Part shown: piece by piece, positions 12,701-22,600 of the stretch
Position numbering within the stretch: position 1 is the first letter of the stretch
How the letters are laid out: every line of letters begins with the position of its first letter
Notes under the pieces: generated by a model
What the model was told of the DNA's origin: nothing
Database searches by the model: none
What the model saw: the letters and a program-made list of their open reading frames with translations, nothing else
NCBI RefSeq assembly: GCF_027942865.1
Contig: NC_134526.1
Coordinates: forward strand, 5,576,284-5,640,283
Origin: Odontesthes bonariensis
Taxonomy: Eukaryota; Chordata; Actinopteri; Atheriniformes; Atherinopsidae
Direction of reading: 5' to 3'
DNA length: 64,000 nt
Made by a program: the position numbers and the translations under genes

Positions 12701-14124
12701 GAGCTAAACCGGAAAAGTGATTCAGGAAATGATGTTGTTAGCCGACCAATCACAGCCCTTGCGGTCTCCGCGAGTCTCCGTCGCCTCGACGGATAGATAG
12801 ATGGGAATGTTGGCCGACGCACGCAAGTGACGGAGAGCGTCTCCGTGGCCTTTCCTGGACGACTATAAACAGGCTCCAAACAGTCACCTCTGAGGTCCAG
12901 CTAACATTAGCCGCATTCGGACAGAGCCGTTCTAAGAACGGTCCTCCTGGAATCCCGTTCTAATAACCGCCCTTCCCCAGCGGAACTGTTTCAGTTTGCA
13001 TTCCCACATGAGTCGGACCTGATGTGTTCCTATGGAAACCAGAACAGACCCAGCTGAGGAGAAGCAGCTGAAATGGTTCCAGGAACTGAGGGCCGTGGTC
13101 CCTAGTTCCTGAAAAGGTTCCTACAGAGGGGATGCGGTTATTGTGTGTTGATGAGTGAAAGCTCTGGTGCCAGAGAGCTGTGGAGTCTGAAGGGGGCTGA
13201 GATCTTCTGCTGCTAATCAGAGAGGAACTGAAGCGCTTTGGATGCACAGCTGCAGCTGAACATGGGACTGTTTCCTGGGTTCATTTCTTTATCTTCTGGG
13301 CTCCTGCTGGGGCTCGGTGCTGCTTCTGTCGTGTTTGTGGTCATTTTTTTAAAGTACACCTGGCAGAATCACACAGGAACTTTATTCAGACTGAGGAGGA
13401 GCTCACGTTTGTATTCATGGGGAAAGGAGGAAAACACGTGTTTGCATAAATAAGAGTATAAAAACAAACAACTGGACATTAATTACATGGATCAACACGT
13501 AATAAAGTAAAAATTAGAGGAGATATTTCACTCTGATGCATTTCAAACTGGGTTCTTAACTTATTTTTGACTGGTTTAGACACGTTGGAGCTGGTTTCAG
13601 TCTTGTTTTGTACGAGTTTAAAACTTAGCTTTGGACTGGTTTCAAACTGGCTTTTAAGCTTGTTATGAACTGGTTTTTCACCTGGTTTCAAACTGGTTTA
13701 GAACTTTAAAACGGTGATTGAAGGTCTTTTGTTTTGTGCGCCTCAGCGTCGGCGTGGCGATGCTCTGCAGCTTCCTGCTCGGTCTGGGCGACAGCTGCTT
13801 CAACACGCAGCTGCTCAGCATCATCGGCTTCATGTTCCGCGACAACAGCGCCCCCGCCTTCGCCGTCTTCAAGTTCATCCAGGTGACTATTCCAGGAGAA
13901 GGCTTCACACTCTGGCTGGGAGACGTTGTTTGTGTTGATAATAATTGTTTTTTCCCCTGCAGTCCATCATGGCCGCCATCGCCTTCTTCTACAGTAACTA
14001 CCTGCTGCTGCACTGGCAGCTGCTCATCCTGGTCGTCATGGGTTTTCTGGGCTCCATCTCCTTTTTTGTGACCGAGTGGCTGGCCGAGTCCAGCCGCCGG
14101 GACTCGGACTACGACAGCATCTGA
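132..14124 (+). CDS. mfsd11: MFSD11, UNC93-like major facilitator superfamily protein (5' end outside window), 11 exons
   Basis: Exons: 132-239, 322-401, 476-572, 1782-1840, 1951-2110, 7963-8006, 8088-8153, 9162-9287, 9483-9657, 13747-13882, 13963-14124 (stop TGA 14122-14124). All introns are GT-AG and the phases agree; the joined exons give one base of a split codon, 403 codons and no internal stop. The protein reads as the UNC93-like orphan transporter MFSD11: stretches such as WSFYTASV, GIAAAVLWTAQGN, CVTKEMLLLSI-like, GLELTFYSGVYGTCIGA, FGRNPVVLLG, LLGLGDSCFNTQLLSI and the C-terminus SDYDSI match what I know of the family. The vertebrate protein is about 449 residues with 12 membrane helices, so about 46 N-terminal residues lie upstream. 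An acidic/serine-rich cytoplasmic loop between the two six-helix halves falls at exons 5-6. It is expected in a membrane; its substrate is not established. Identity is very secure; exon edges are read by eye. Confidence 0.95.
676..1167. repeat. 52-bp tandem repeat, about 9 copies, in mfsd11 intron at 573-1781
   Basis: The phrase cctaaagttgtt recurs every 52 bp, joined to ggatctctgaaagcagaac and cttcagtctcagag. Copies differ by a few substitutions. The rest of this intron (1168-1781) shows no recognisable element. Confidence 0.9.
1782..2110 (+). CDS. mfsd11: mfsd11 exons at 1782-1840 and 1951-2110
   Basis: The first exon encodes LFFGNLYIYCAWHG, a membrane helix. The second encodes DRQTVFISLTVISLAG followed by a hydrophobic helix ending FFLIRKPDP, then a polar loop rich in S, D and E (central cytoplasmic loop). 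The donor at 2110 is CCAG|GTGAGG. The intron that follows (2111-7962) is the second longest of the gene and is full of repeats and transposons. Confidence 0.92.
2598..3213. repeat. 28-bp minisatellite, about 22 copies, mfsd11 intron 2111-7962
   Basis: Unit gtaagctcctcccaccgggt plus ccccatct. Each copy carries CTGTAAGC, which resembles a weak 5' splice site on the gene strand. Variation is mostly ccccat/cccctt and ccgggt/ccaggt. The 28-bp period leaves long open frames on the minus strand that have no other sign of coding. Confidence 0.93.
3214..4354. other. mfsd11 intron stretch with no recognised element
   Basis: About 1.1 kb between two minisatellites. A phrase of about 35 bp (tttgttccaggtctgactct ggagaaccaaacc) occurs twice, near 3378 and 3474. 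Otherwise no gene, transposon end or RNA was identified. Confidence 0.5.
4355..4850. repeat. 21-bp minisatellite, about 23 copies, mfsd11 intron
   Basis: Unit ggtttgtggtcccagaacaa a, with variants ttaggg, ttaggt and ttgtgg in blocks, suggesting expansion of sub-blocks. Because 21 is a multiple of three, several frames stay open on both strands (up to 186 codons); these are not taken as genes. Confidence 0.92.
4999..5826 (+). mobile_element. piggyBac-type transposon, internally deleted, with N-terminal transposase remnant
   Basis: Ends are CCCATTGAGGCC and GGCCTAAATGGG, each flanked by TTAA (4995-4998 and 5827-5830), the target duplication of piggyBac. Inside, 5121-5417 reads a piggyBac-like N-terminal segment: an acidic start (ENDDNGKDDFEGFE), then FNHIFTEELWAHLVSETNRY. 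After a frameshift it continues as EMKTFIGMCMGIGLL and RRDYW, ending in TAA at about 5490. The DDE catalytic part is missing. The element lies in mfsd11 intron 2111-7962 in the gene's direction. It is a likely relative of the autonomous source that moved the TTAA elements elsewhere in the window. Confidence 0.82.
5831..6798. other. mfsd11 intron stretch with no recognised element
   Basis: About 1 kb of unique-looking sequence. A 97-codon open frame at 6379-6672 has no family resemblance that I can see. Confidence 0.45.
6799..7894. mobile_element. non-autonomous DNA transposon (hAT-like), host of a TTAA element
   Basis: Ends CAGGGTGGCC and TATACACCCTG, with the phrases ccttaaaaagt and ggtcttaaaaagtc at both termini in inverse order; this is a frequent fish repeat. 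The 8-bp target duplication is not clean (gattaaaa / taaaagca). A TTAA element sits inside at 7127-7648. Confidence 0.6.
7127..7648. mobile_element. piggyBac-like MITE (TTAA), nested in the element at 6799-7894
   Basis: Ends AGGTAGGGTAGGAGATCC and CCCCTACCCCGCCT lie between TTAA at 7123-7126 and 7649-7652. Length is 522 bp, with no coding capacity recognised. Confidence 0.7.
7963..8153 (+). CDS. mfsd11: mfsd11 exons at 7963-8006 and 8088-8153
   Basis: Two small exons. The first (44 bp) continues the central loop and ends in ALDAF. The second (66 bp) encodes KMFVTKEMLLLSISIGYT, the start of the seventh helix. Phases are 2-1 and 1-1, and both acceptors have good pyrimidine tracts. A repeat shared with 13354-13700 begins eight bases after the second donor. 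Confidence 0.92.
8161..8600. repeat. intronic duplication, copy A (partner 13354-13700)
   Basis: Begins eight bases after the mfsd11 donor at 8153. Shares long near-identical runs with 13354-13700, for example ggggaaaggaggaaaacacg and aactggacattaattacatg. The orientation is direct. Confidence 0.88.
8400..8740. repeat. degenerate CTGGTTT repeats with a 34-bp tandem block
   Basis: Loose repeats of gactggttt and acttgtttt; within them ttctgaactggtttttcacc recurs at 34-bp spacing about four times (8548-8690). Confidence 0.75.
9162..9657 (+). CDS. mfsd11: mfsd11 exons at 9162-9287 and 9483-9657
   Basis: The first exon encodes LELTFYSGVYGTCIGA and LIGISGIFIGIGEIL. The second encodes GGGVFGMLNKSSRFGRN, the helix VVLLGLITHFIAFFLIFL and a hydrophilic loop with APEEGTDLQAYI. 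Both are highly conserved in MFSD11. The two exons together are 301 bp, so their loss would shift the frame. Confidence 0.94.
9303..9418. repeat. 11-12 bp tandem repeat between mfsd11 exons 8 and 9
   Basis: About ten copies of cagttttaacc and close variants fill most of the 195-bp intron between 9287 and 9483. Confidence 0.85.
9714..9752. repeat. (ATT)n microsatellite
   Basis: About 13 uninterrupted TTA units in the long mfsd11 intron 9658-13746. Confidence 0.95.
10844..11879. mobile_element. palindromic TTAA MITE, copy 1, split by a second MITE
   Basis: Ends AGGAGAACTGCGGTATTTTC and its complement are flanked by TTAA at 10840-10843 and 11880-11883. The two arms are inverted copies along nearly their whole length (for example caactcaccggagtggttac and its complement), separated by a short unique loop near 11130-11200. 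Two further copies are at 24444-25091 and 62354-63010. Confidence 0.85.
11470..11851. mobile_element. PIF/Harbinger-like MITE nested in the palindromic TTAA MITE
   Basis: Terminal inverted repeats GGCTACGGCTACACGAAAAC and complement, 382 bp. Left flank TTA; right flank TAA, where the intact host copies read TTA, so a 3-bp duplication with one change. Internal sequence has short inverted ACGTTTT-type motifs and no ORF. Confidence 0.8.
12180..12667. mobile_element. MITE with GGCGCTTTTCCA termini
   Basis: Left GGCGCTTTTCCATTACC and right complement CTAGTGGAAAAGCGCC, 488 bp, GC-rich. No clean target duplication. Family not assigned. Confidence 0.6.
12909..13140. mobile_element. diverged, shortened copy of the MITE at 58154-58879
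   Basis: Starts agccgcattcggacagagc and shares, in inverse orientation with 58154-58879, the phrases gcagaactgtttcag-like and acatgagtcggacctgat. The right end is eroded near 13131-13140. Confidence 0.6.
13354..13700. repeat. intronic duplication, copy B (partner 8161-8600)
   Basis: Direct copy of 8161-8600 with scattered substitutions and short deletions. It ends 46 bp before the mfsd11 exon at 13747, so the two copies bracket the exons at 9162-9657. Confidence 0.88.
13747..14124 (+). CDS. mfsd11: mfsd11 last two exons (13747-13882, 13963-14124) with stop
   Basis: The first exon encodes VAMLCSFLLGLGDSCFNTQL and APAFAVFKFIQ. The last encodes the helices AAIAFFYSNYLLLHWQLL and ILVVMGFLGSISFF and the tail ending DSDYDSI before TGA at 14122-14124. 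The 3' UTR probably runs to an AATAAA at 14865-14870 and includes a long TA-rich stretch. Confidence 0.94.
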
Positions 14125-14378
14125 TGGAGGGCGAGGGCACAGCTGGAGGTGTTTCCCACCTCCCAGAGACAGATGCTGTGGTACGTTTGATTCTCCCACC
14201 GAGGCAAACACTCACCCCCATCTCAACATTTATTTGACTAAATCAAAATGCACATGGGAGGAAGTGTGCACAGCAGGGACACCTCCTGGGTCTTTTTTTC
14301 TCCTTTTTGTTTCTTAAAACGCGCAGAAGAAGGTACAAAAGGCACTTTTGATTAAAAGCCAACGACATGTCATAACGG

Positions 14379-14382
<4 letters not shown>

Positions 14383-14417
<35 letters not shown>

Positions 14418-14468
14418 AAAACAATATATATGTTTTTAAATGATTTATATAATAACATAAATAACATG

Positions 14469-14502
<34 letters not shown>

Positions 14503-14579
14503 ATACATGTTGTTTTTAAATTATTTATAATCATATTATATAAATCATTTAAAAACAATATATATATATATATTATATA

Positions 14580-14633
<54 letters not shown>

Positions 14634-14634
14634 C
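14383..14634. repeat. (TA)n microsatellites, three blocks
   Basis: Runs of TA at about 14383-14414, 14477-14502 and 14560-14630, separated by inverted AT-rich segments (aaaaacaatatata and complement). They lie in the mfsd11 3' UTR or just beyond it. Confidence 0.9.
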
Positions 14635-14864
14635 TAAATCACCATGATTCCATTAAGTCTCACATACTGAACTCTGCTGCCACAGAAACACACCAAAGGG
14701 ACTGCATCTGGATTAATACACTGCGGGAAATGATTCCCCCCAAACAATATTTTTTGTGACCTTTTTAAAAGAAATAATGGCGAATTCTCAAAGAGCTGTG
14801 AGAGGGCAACAACATGTCCATGTTTTGGTCTTTTTAAGGACTTGTTGATGGTAAAAAGAACGAG

Positions 14865-14870
14865 AATAAA
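14865..14870 (+). terminator. candidate mfsd11 poly(A) signal AATAAA
   Basis: First clear AATAAA downstream of the mfsd11 stop, 740 bp after it. Other signals further right cannot be excluded. Confidence 0.45.
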
Positions 14871-14874
14871 GCCA

Positions 14875-17800
14875 GAACAGATCCAGTTAGAGACTCAACA
14901 ACAGCACGGACGCGTCCTGCCTCGGAGTGTCTGCAGTAATTTAGATGTTCAAGATGGCGGCCAGTGTCACAACCTTTTAGATTTCCTTTTCCACACAGAA
15001 ACTGTTTGGAAGCCGGATTTCCCTGTTCAAAGGGAATCATCCCAAACCTGAAATCCATGTTGGCTCCCTGATTGAGTTTAGCTGTAATTACATCCACACG
15101 CTCTGCATCACGACCCGTGACTCTTGGTCTCATAATCACTGGTGGCTGACTGTGTTTAGCTCTGATCACTCTTGAGTTTGTGCCAGGAAGAATGTTTTTT
15201 CTTTGTTTCAGGGGAGAAAATACACAAGATGATGAATGGGATTTGGTTTGTTCTTCTTCTGCTGGTGACACGGTTCAGTTCAGGAGATGATCAGACGTGG
15301 TGAGCTGGCTGTGAAAGTAGACTTTAAACTGAAGCTGAGGGCAGGGTCTGCCCCTTAAATGCTGCTTCATACATTTCCCATCATGCAGTTTGATGCCGGC
15401 TCAACCAGCTGCCAACATCTGCTGAACTCCACACTTTTCCTCCGATCGAACCAACAGGAAGGTGAGAGACGAACTCTTTCAGAGGCTTAGGAAGGCCAAC
15501 CTTCCTAAGGACCTGAAGTCTATGCTGACCTGAGCCACAGAAAACCTATAAAAAAAAGGGATTTATTTATTTTTAGCTTTTTAGATGGGGGTCGTGTGAA
15601 GTACGTAACGATAGTGAGTTGCAGCTTTTACCAGAGACACGAGGAAATAACAGATTTCTGTCAGACCAACCAAAACTCGACTATTAAACTGAGTTTAAAC
15701 ACGTTCGTTCCACTGAAATCGTGCCAAACTGAAGCTCTCCAAGCTTCTGCATGTAAACGCTCATCCAGACCTTAGTTGCATGGTTTCCTCTCACAGTCCA
15801 CGGCGTCGGACAGATTCAGTTAATAACTCTGACTCAGTTTGGAGAACAAGGGAGGAACTCTGACTGCTCAGCTCAGCTGAAAGCTCCTCACGCTGGGTCC
15901 ATCTTTACCATCTAAAACACCTCCAACCTTTAATGTTTCAGTGTTTCCAGTAAAGACTGTTCTACACTGCTTCCGTCACATCTTTATTTGTTATTCACAC
16001 GGTCACACAATGTCGTGTTCTTCAGTTTGAGATGTTTTTAAATGGGGAAAGATGTCCTTCTTTGGAGTCCAGCCTTCTGAAAGCAGAGAACTCTGACCGC
16101 TGTCCACTGCTGGTCTGGTACTGACAACTTCTTCTTCGTGCTTCACACGACCCTTTAAAAGCCCTAAAAATATCCCGGAAACTGTCTCAACACACAGTCG
16201 TGACAATGGAGTGCCATTTTAGTCACTTTTAGATGAATAAACAGGTGGATGATATGTTAAATATGCCTGTAAAATTAATTCAATTTTTTTTTTTTTTTTT
16301 TTAAAAGGTGGGAAATAAATAAAAGTGTATTATTTACTCAACTATTTCAGCTCATCGACACAATATTTCCTTCACTACATACAAGCCGGGTAAATTCATA
16401 TTAATTGGGGGAGAAAATGAGCAGATTCTGCCTTAAATTAGTGCTTTAACCATAAAAACACAACCAAATAATAAGAATAAATAGGTTTTTCCCCTTTTCA
16501 TAAAGCAAATATAACTTATAAAACTGATTATCATTCAATATAAATTAGTTTTAGTGCCTTTATAGACCTTTTATTGTTGCATATCCCAAAAGGTCAAAAC
16601 AACGAGAGTCTGCTGACGCTTGAACCAGCTTTGAGCTCGACTCGTGGTTCAGGTTTCAGAGGGAAACCTCGCAGAGCTGCCAGCCCGTCAGTCGTGTTCG
16701 TCCCTTTTTCTGTTTCCAACCCCTCAGTTCAGTGTCGTTCTGTGAGGATCTGATACCCAACCGGCTCAGTAAATGTGCGCCTTAGGACCCGCGTGTCCGC
16801 GCGGCTTCATGCGGCCAGGAAAAGCGATATCAGACATGCTGTAATGTGTTCTTTCTGTATGTTTAAACTGACACTTCATTCTTCTGTGTAATTTATTGCT
16901 CCATAAAACATCAGGATGGCTGTAACCAAGTTATGTTTCAGCTGCAACTGATGCAATCAAGGGTAAGAAGGGAAATGACTGCTATGAGGGTGATTTTATA
17001 CTTGAATGTAGTAATTAAGAAAACCACTCAACACTTTGCTTGCTTATTTTTATTATCAATAAAATGTTATTTTGAACTTATGCTGTGTGCGTTACCTGGT
17101 TCCACTAAAAACAACGGGATGGAGGATTTGATGCAGATGTGGTCGAACTGATGTTAAATGGGATGAAAAACCTTTTTAAGCTGACTTTTGGGTGGTTGTG
17201 CAGCGTTACTGTGGCAGCCTGGACGGAACAGCTACAGTTTTTATGTTACACGAGGTGTGAAAACGTCAAAAGTATTCAGACTTAAAGTAATTTCCATAAA
17301 CGAATGATGCAATTGAGGCGCAGAGCCTGTAGAAATAAGTGATTTGGATATTTGAATTGTATGTTTTTAGTTGCAGGCTGAAAATTAAACATGTAATTAT
17401 CATGTAATAACCAGTATCGTAATGATTACCTAGGCACATGTTTCCAGGTAGGCGTTATGCCTCTAAATATTTTGTTTAATGTAATATTACCAAGAAATGA
17501 AATGGTAATTGATCAGTTTGCAGCCCTGATTTATGGTCATTACATAGAAACCATCGCATGTAACATACTTTAACTTTACTATGTCCTGGTAATTACGGCC
17601 AACCATAATAACCAGAACGCATAATATAACTTCCACTTTAAACATTGGCCAATTTTCTTAAATAAGCTTAAATATCGGCCAATTTTCGGTTACTGCCCCA
17701 ATTCTTCCCATTGTTACTGATATTAACAGATTATTTATTTTGTAATTTTATGATAATTCTCAATTATTATTATTTATGAGACTATTAACCCTTTTTTGTT

Positions 17801-19150
17801 TTTACAATCTTATTACCGATTTGAAATGTTTTTTTTTTTTTTAAATAAAGCTATTTTTACCATCATAATTCAGCGCTATAGTAGCTTAAAATTAATAAAA
17901 GTGTAGTTTTGATTTTTGCTTATTTATGTATAAAATTGGTAAGAAAAAAACCTTTAAATTAATTAATTATTCTAAATATTGTTATAAACTATTTTTTGTG
18001 TATGAACGCGACATTTCTCTTTTCCTTAAAGGACTCATGAAACGAATTTTAATTGTTGGAATTTCACAGTTTTTGCTGCTGACTCTAAAGGTTCCAAGCC
18101 TTGCGATTAAAATGAGATATTGTCTGGATAATAATTTATCCGGGAAGTCATGTTAAAACGGGCTCAAAAGGAGCCACATTTTGTCTTTTTGTGCGAATTC
18201 ATTTTTTTATGCGTGACGTCATAGGGTTGACACAGAAGTTCTAGTTCTAGAAGTTTATTACCCATACGGGAGGTGCAGAGAGCCTCTACAATATAGATAT
18301 TAAATCGATTTGTGTGGCTTAAATTCAACGAAAGTTTTTCCACATAATGTTAGAGGTGTGTTCTTTCGACCTGCTGATGTTTGTATCAGAATTTTGGTTC
18401 CTTTATGAGATATAGGTCCATCAAATGTATGTTGTTTTCGCAGCCAGCCATACTAGCAAATAAGGGAGTCAACCCTATGACGTCACGGTCACATGGCCAA
18501 TTTCGCACCAAAGGCCAGATAATTCACACTTTTAAATGGCCGTTTTAACAAGTTATGCCCGGAAAATTTAGTTCAAGTTGGATTGATGGTTTTAGAAAAA
18601 GACAAAAATTTAATTTGAATGATATATGAACATTCATTTCAGTTCATCTTTAAAACGCAGCCTGACTGCCTCTTGTTGCCTAGCGACCGGTAACGCTGTG
18701 AGTTGTTCAACGTGGGAATCTGCAGCTTGAGTCGGGGTCAAGCGAAAAAGAACGACTTAATACTTTATCCGGTTACTACATTTCACAATAAAAGAATTGC
18801 TGGTTAAAAAAGTAACGTTTTTACCTCCGTTTGTTATAAGATTTTGCTCTGATTGGTTTAAACTCAAAGAGAAACTTATCATTTATATCATACGTATTAA
18901 AATAAAAAAGTCTCACTTGGAAAAATATATCGCGCACTTAAGTGTAAATTGTACTGTGAAAGGGAAAGCTCCGTACTTCCGGTAAAATTGGCTAGCTTAA
19001 CAGCCGAAGGTTCTTATTTTCTTTTGAACGATATTAGACTCCAAACAAACTCCGAGATTACGTTCGGACGGTTCTGAAAGACTGAGAGACTGTTAAAGTT
19101 ATTTAATACTGATTTTTTTTTTTTTTTTTTTTTAACTTTATACTGTTTAT
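14875..19150. other. intergenic region between mfsd11 and qrich2
   Basis: AT-rich, low in recognisable features. A short open segment at 15460-15531 (LFQRLRKANLPKDLKSML) faintly resembles the C-terminal part of a LINE reverse transcriptase. A 16-bp T run lies at 16287-16302. No gene, tRNA or intact transposon end was found. Confidence 0.5.
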
Positions 19151-19281
19151 ACCCCATTGTTTGTTGGTTTGAGGCGGAGTCGTCACTAACTGACACACGG
19201 AGGTGAGTTGAGTTGGATTTGGCAGTTGGCCTAACTAACTATTTTAACGGTTCAACGGTTGTCGCGTCGCTAAGAACCAAC

Positions 19282-19629
19282 ATGTCGGAGGAGCACATCG
19301 ACTTGTTGGACTTGTTGGACTTGGCCATCGACCAGGGGGGCTCCGTCAACGTCAACTTCGGCGCTCTTCACTCGCTGCTCCTGGCGGTGCTGACGCGGCT
19401 GAACCTCCGGGAGGTGAAGACCCAGTGGAGGGACTCTCATCCCCGCGGCAGAGCACCTGATGCCGCGGTGGAGCTGGAGGAGAGTCGGAGGGACATCCCC
19501 GGGTCAGAGCTCCAGGAGCGGGTAGAAGCTGCTGGATCTCCGACCTCTGGCTCGGGTTCGGCCGCGGACGGCCAGGAAAGGTCCCGGTCCCGGTCCCGCA
19601 TCCAGATCTGCGAGGACGGCGTGTCAAAG
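19282..19629 (+). CDS. qrich2: qrich2 exon 1 with probable start codon
   Basis: The ATG at 19282 (context aacATGt) opens MSEEHIDLLDLLDLAIDQ and then VNVNFGALHSLL, the N-terminal signature of this family. The frame stays open 69 bp upstream, but only from a TTG, so 19282 is preferred. The exon is GC-rich unlike its AT-rich flanks, carries a short RSRSRSR run and ends AAG|GTGAGA. Intron 1 is 5.6 kb. Confidence 0.85.
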
Positions 19630-22600
19630 GTGAGAGCAGCTCCTCACCCACACAGTCCAAAACACATTTTACTGAGTTTAGTTTAATCTAATCTAATCAA
19701 ATTTATTCATAAAGCACATTTCATGTACAAACAATTCAAAGTGCTTTACATAAAATAAAAGCATTGCAGCAGGGAGTGGAAGAAGCATTAAAATACATAA
19801 AATAATATAAAGAGAAACAAATAAAAAAAGTTTAGTATATTTTAATGTGTTTTCTTAATTAAGCATTTTCTAATCTTTCTGGACTAAAAATTGTAGAAGT
19901 TTATAAACTGTAAACTTCTACATTTTAGAATAGAAAAATACTTTCTTCATCCCCCAATGGGGGAAATTCAAATTAGTCAAGTATAGCTCAACATTTTTTT
20001 TTTAATATTTACAAAGATTGTATTAACAACAATAAAACAACAATAATAATACCAATTCTAGTAAAAAATACTACAACTAACTAATAATAATAATAAATGA
20101 CGAAATAAACAAATAAATAAAAATCAATCAATTTGATTTGATTGATTTTGATTTTAGTCCAGAAATATGAAGAAGATTCTAAACTTTAATGCATCAGTGT
20201 TAATAAAAGTCTTACTTAGAGCAATGTTGCATTATTAGTAAGAACATTTCTCTGTTAATACCTATAGTCATCTTCCATAACTTATTAAATGTTTAACATT
20301 TGAATCAAATTTAAAGTCCTATCTTCTGTCATAAAAAAGTCTGAGTTGTTTATTTTTATTTTTTTAATCGAGTTGCTAAGGCGGGACTGATCTATTGTGA
20401 GGTCTGACTTTTTCCTGGAGAACGATTTTGTGATGCAAATGTATTACTCTGTTGAACGCATATTGTTTTGAGAAGCAAGACGCTTTATTTTTTAAACCCC
20501 AGCCAACTAGCCGGACTACCTTCGTCAACACCAAAACGAGGCTGGAACTCTGCTCACAGGACACAGCAGGGGGTAAGAAGATGTTCATAAATGATGTTGC
20601 TGATATGGGATGTTATACAGCTTCATGTCAAAAGAGGCGAACTATCCCTTTATGACCACCAACACCAACACCTCCACCCTTTTACACAACATGGATGCTT
20701 AAAGCACTTCTCCTGCAGCCTCCTCTGGGCTCCAGGTGCATTGTGGGAGCTGAAACATCCCTCGGCAGGTGAGAAGATGATGGAACCACTTCCTGTGTCC
20801 AGCACATTTTAACCTGGTGGATAAACAGTAAATGGACCCAGTTTATATGCTGCTTTTCTAGTTGGCCACTCAAAGGGCTTTTACACTATGAGCCACATTC
20901 ATCCATCAGTTTGATCCGCTGGCTACAGTCAGGATGGTGAGTTTCTCTTCTGTAACCTCATCCAACAACAGGGACACATCTGGCTCATCCAACAACGGGG
21001 ACGCATCTGGCTCATCCAGCAACAGTGACACATCTGGCTCATCCAACAACAGGGACACATCTGGCTCATCCAACAACGGCGACACATCTGGCTCATCCAA
21101 CAACGGGGACGCATCTGGCTCATCCAACAACAGTGTGACACATCTGGGTCATCCAACAACAGGGACACATCTGGCTCATCCAACAACAGGGACGCATCTG
21201 GCTCATCCAACAACAGTGTGACACATCTGGCTCATCCAACAACAGGGACACATCTGGCTCATCCAACAACGGGGACGCATCTGGCTCATCCAACAACAGT
21301 GTGACACATCTGGCTCATCCAACAACAGGGACACATCTGGCTCATCCAACAACGCCGACACATCTGGCTCATCCAACAACGGGGACGCATCTGGCTCATC
21401 CAACAACAGCGACACATCTGGGTCATCCAACAACAGTGTGACACATCTGGGTCATCCAACAACAGGGACACATCTGGCTCATCCAACAACAGGGACACAT
21501 CTGGCTCATCCAACAACAGCGACACATCTGGCTCATCCAACAACAGTGTGACACATCTGGGTCATCCAACAACAGGGACACATCTGGCTCATCCAACAAC
21601 AGGGACACATCTGGCTCATCCAACAACGGGGACACATCTGGCTCATCCAACAACAGTGACACATCTGGCTCATCCAACAACAGGGACACATCTGGCTCAT
21701 CCAACAACAGGGACACATCTGGCTCATCCAACAACGGGGACACATCTGGCTCATCCAACAACGGGGACGCATCTGGCTCATCCAACAACAGTGTGACACA
21801 TCTGGCTCATCCAACAACAGGGACACATCTGGCTCATCCAACAACAGGGACACATCTGGCTCATCCAACAACGGGGACGCATCTGGCTCATCCAACAACA
21901 GGGACACATCTGGCTCATCCAACAACAGGGACACATCTGGCTCATCCAACATCAGCCTGTCATTGAGCCAGATCAGACCCAGATGTGTCAGCTGATAAAC
22001 ACCCAGAGCTCAAAGTTTCTCAGGACTTTTCTTCAGACTGCAGGAGTTCTGGGTCTCATCCAGCAGCCAGGCCGCCTCCTTCTTCTTCTTCTCTATGTTC
22101 TCTGGAGGCCGGGGTAGACATGTCAGCGTGGCGCTAAGCCGCTGATGACAGGCAGCACAAAGAGACGGGCGCCACCCTGACATCTCAAATGGCCGCTGCT
22201 TGCGCGTGTTCAGGTTTCCGTCCGGCCGCCTCCCGAAGAGAAGCCGCTCCGGATCTGCAGCGTTCTCCTCAGAACCGCCCGTCTGTGTTTCAGTGACGGA
22301 GCCGCGGTGTCCGCTCACCGTCTTACACGCTGCAGGTGTCAGTGGTGACGTGACCCGGGCCCGCCGCGGCCCCCCGCCCCGCTCCCGTCCTGCCTCCCTG
22401 CATGTGATACGGGGTAATTAGTCCCCTGCAGAGATGGCTCTGGCTGTCAGGCGATGAATAGCCCTCTGGGCAGGTGCAGGTGCCGCTGCGGCGCCCTGAA
22501 AGCGTCTGAATCATTCATGTCCTCTGTGGGCAGCGGCCGGGTCAGCCGTGACAGGCTGACCCGGCGTGCCCCCGCCACATGCCACAGCTATCACCCCGAG

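Noticed and set aside
13261..13453. Hydrophobic 60-residue frame near 13261 as an extra mfsd11 exon
   Set aside because: It is not needed for a continuous MFSD11 protein and overlaps the intronic duplication shared with 8161.
15460..15531. Short open segment LFQRLRKANLPKDLKSML as a possible exon
   Set aside because: It resembles the tail of a LINE reverse transcriptase slightly, has no convincing splice sites and no partner exons.
19213..19281. In-frame upstream extension of qrich2 exon 1
   Set aside because: It starts with TTG, not ATG, and the protein from 19282 already begins with the family's N-terminal signature.
20906..21952. Overlapping frames over the 27-bp array (LLDEPDVS, THLAHPTTG)
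   Set aside because: Repeat-derived, open on both strands, inside qrich2 intron 1.
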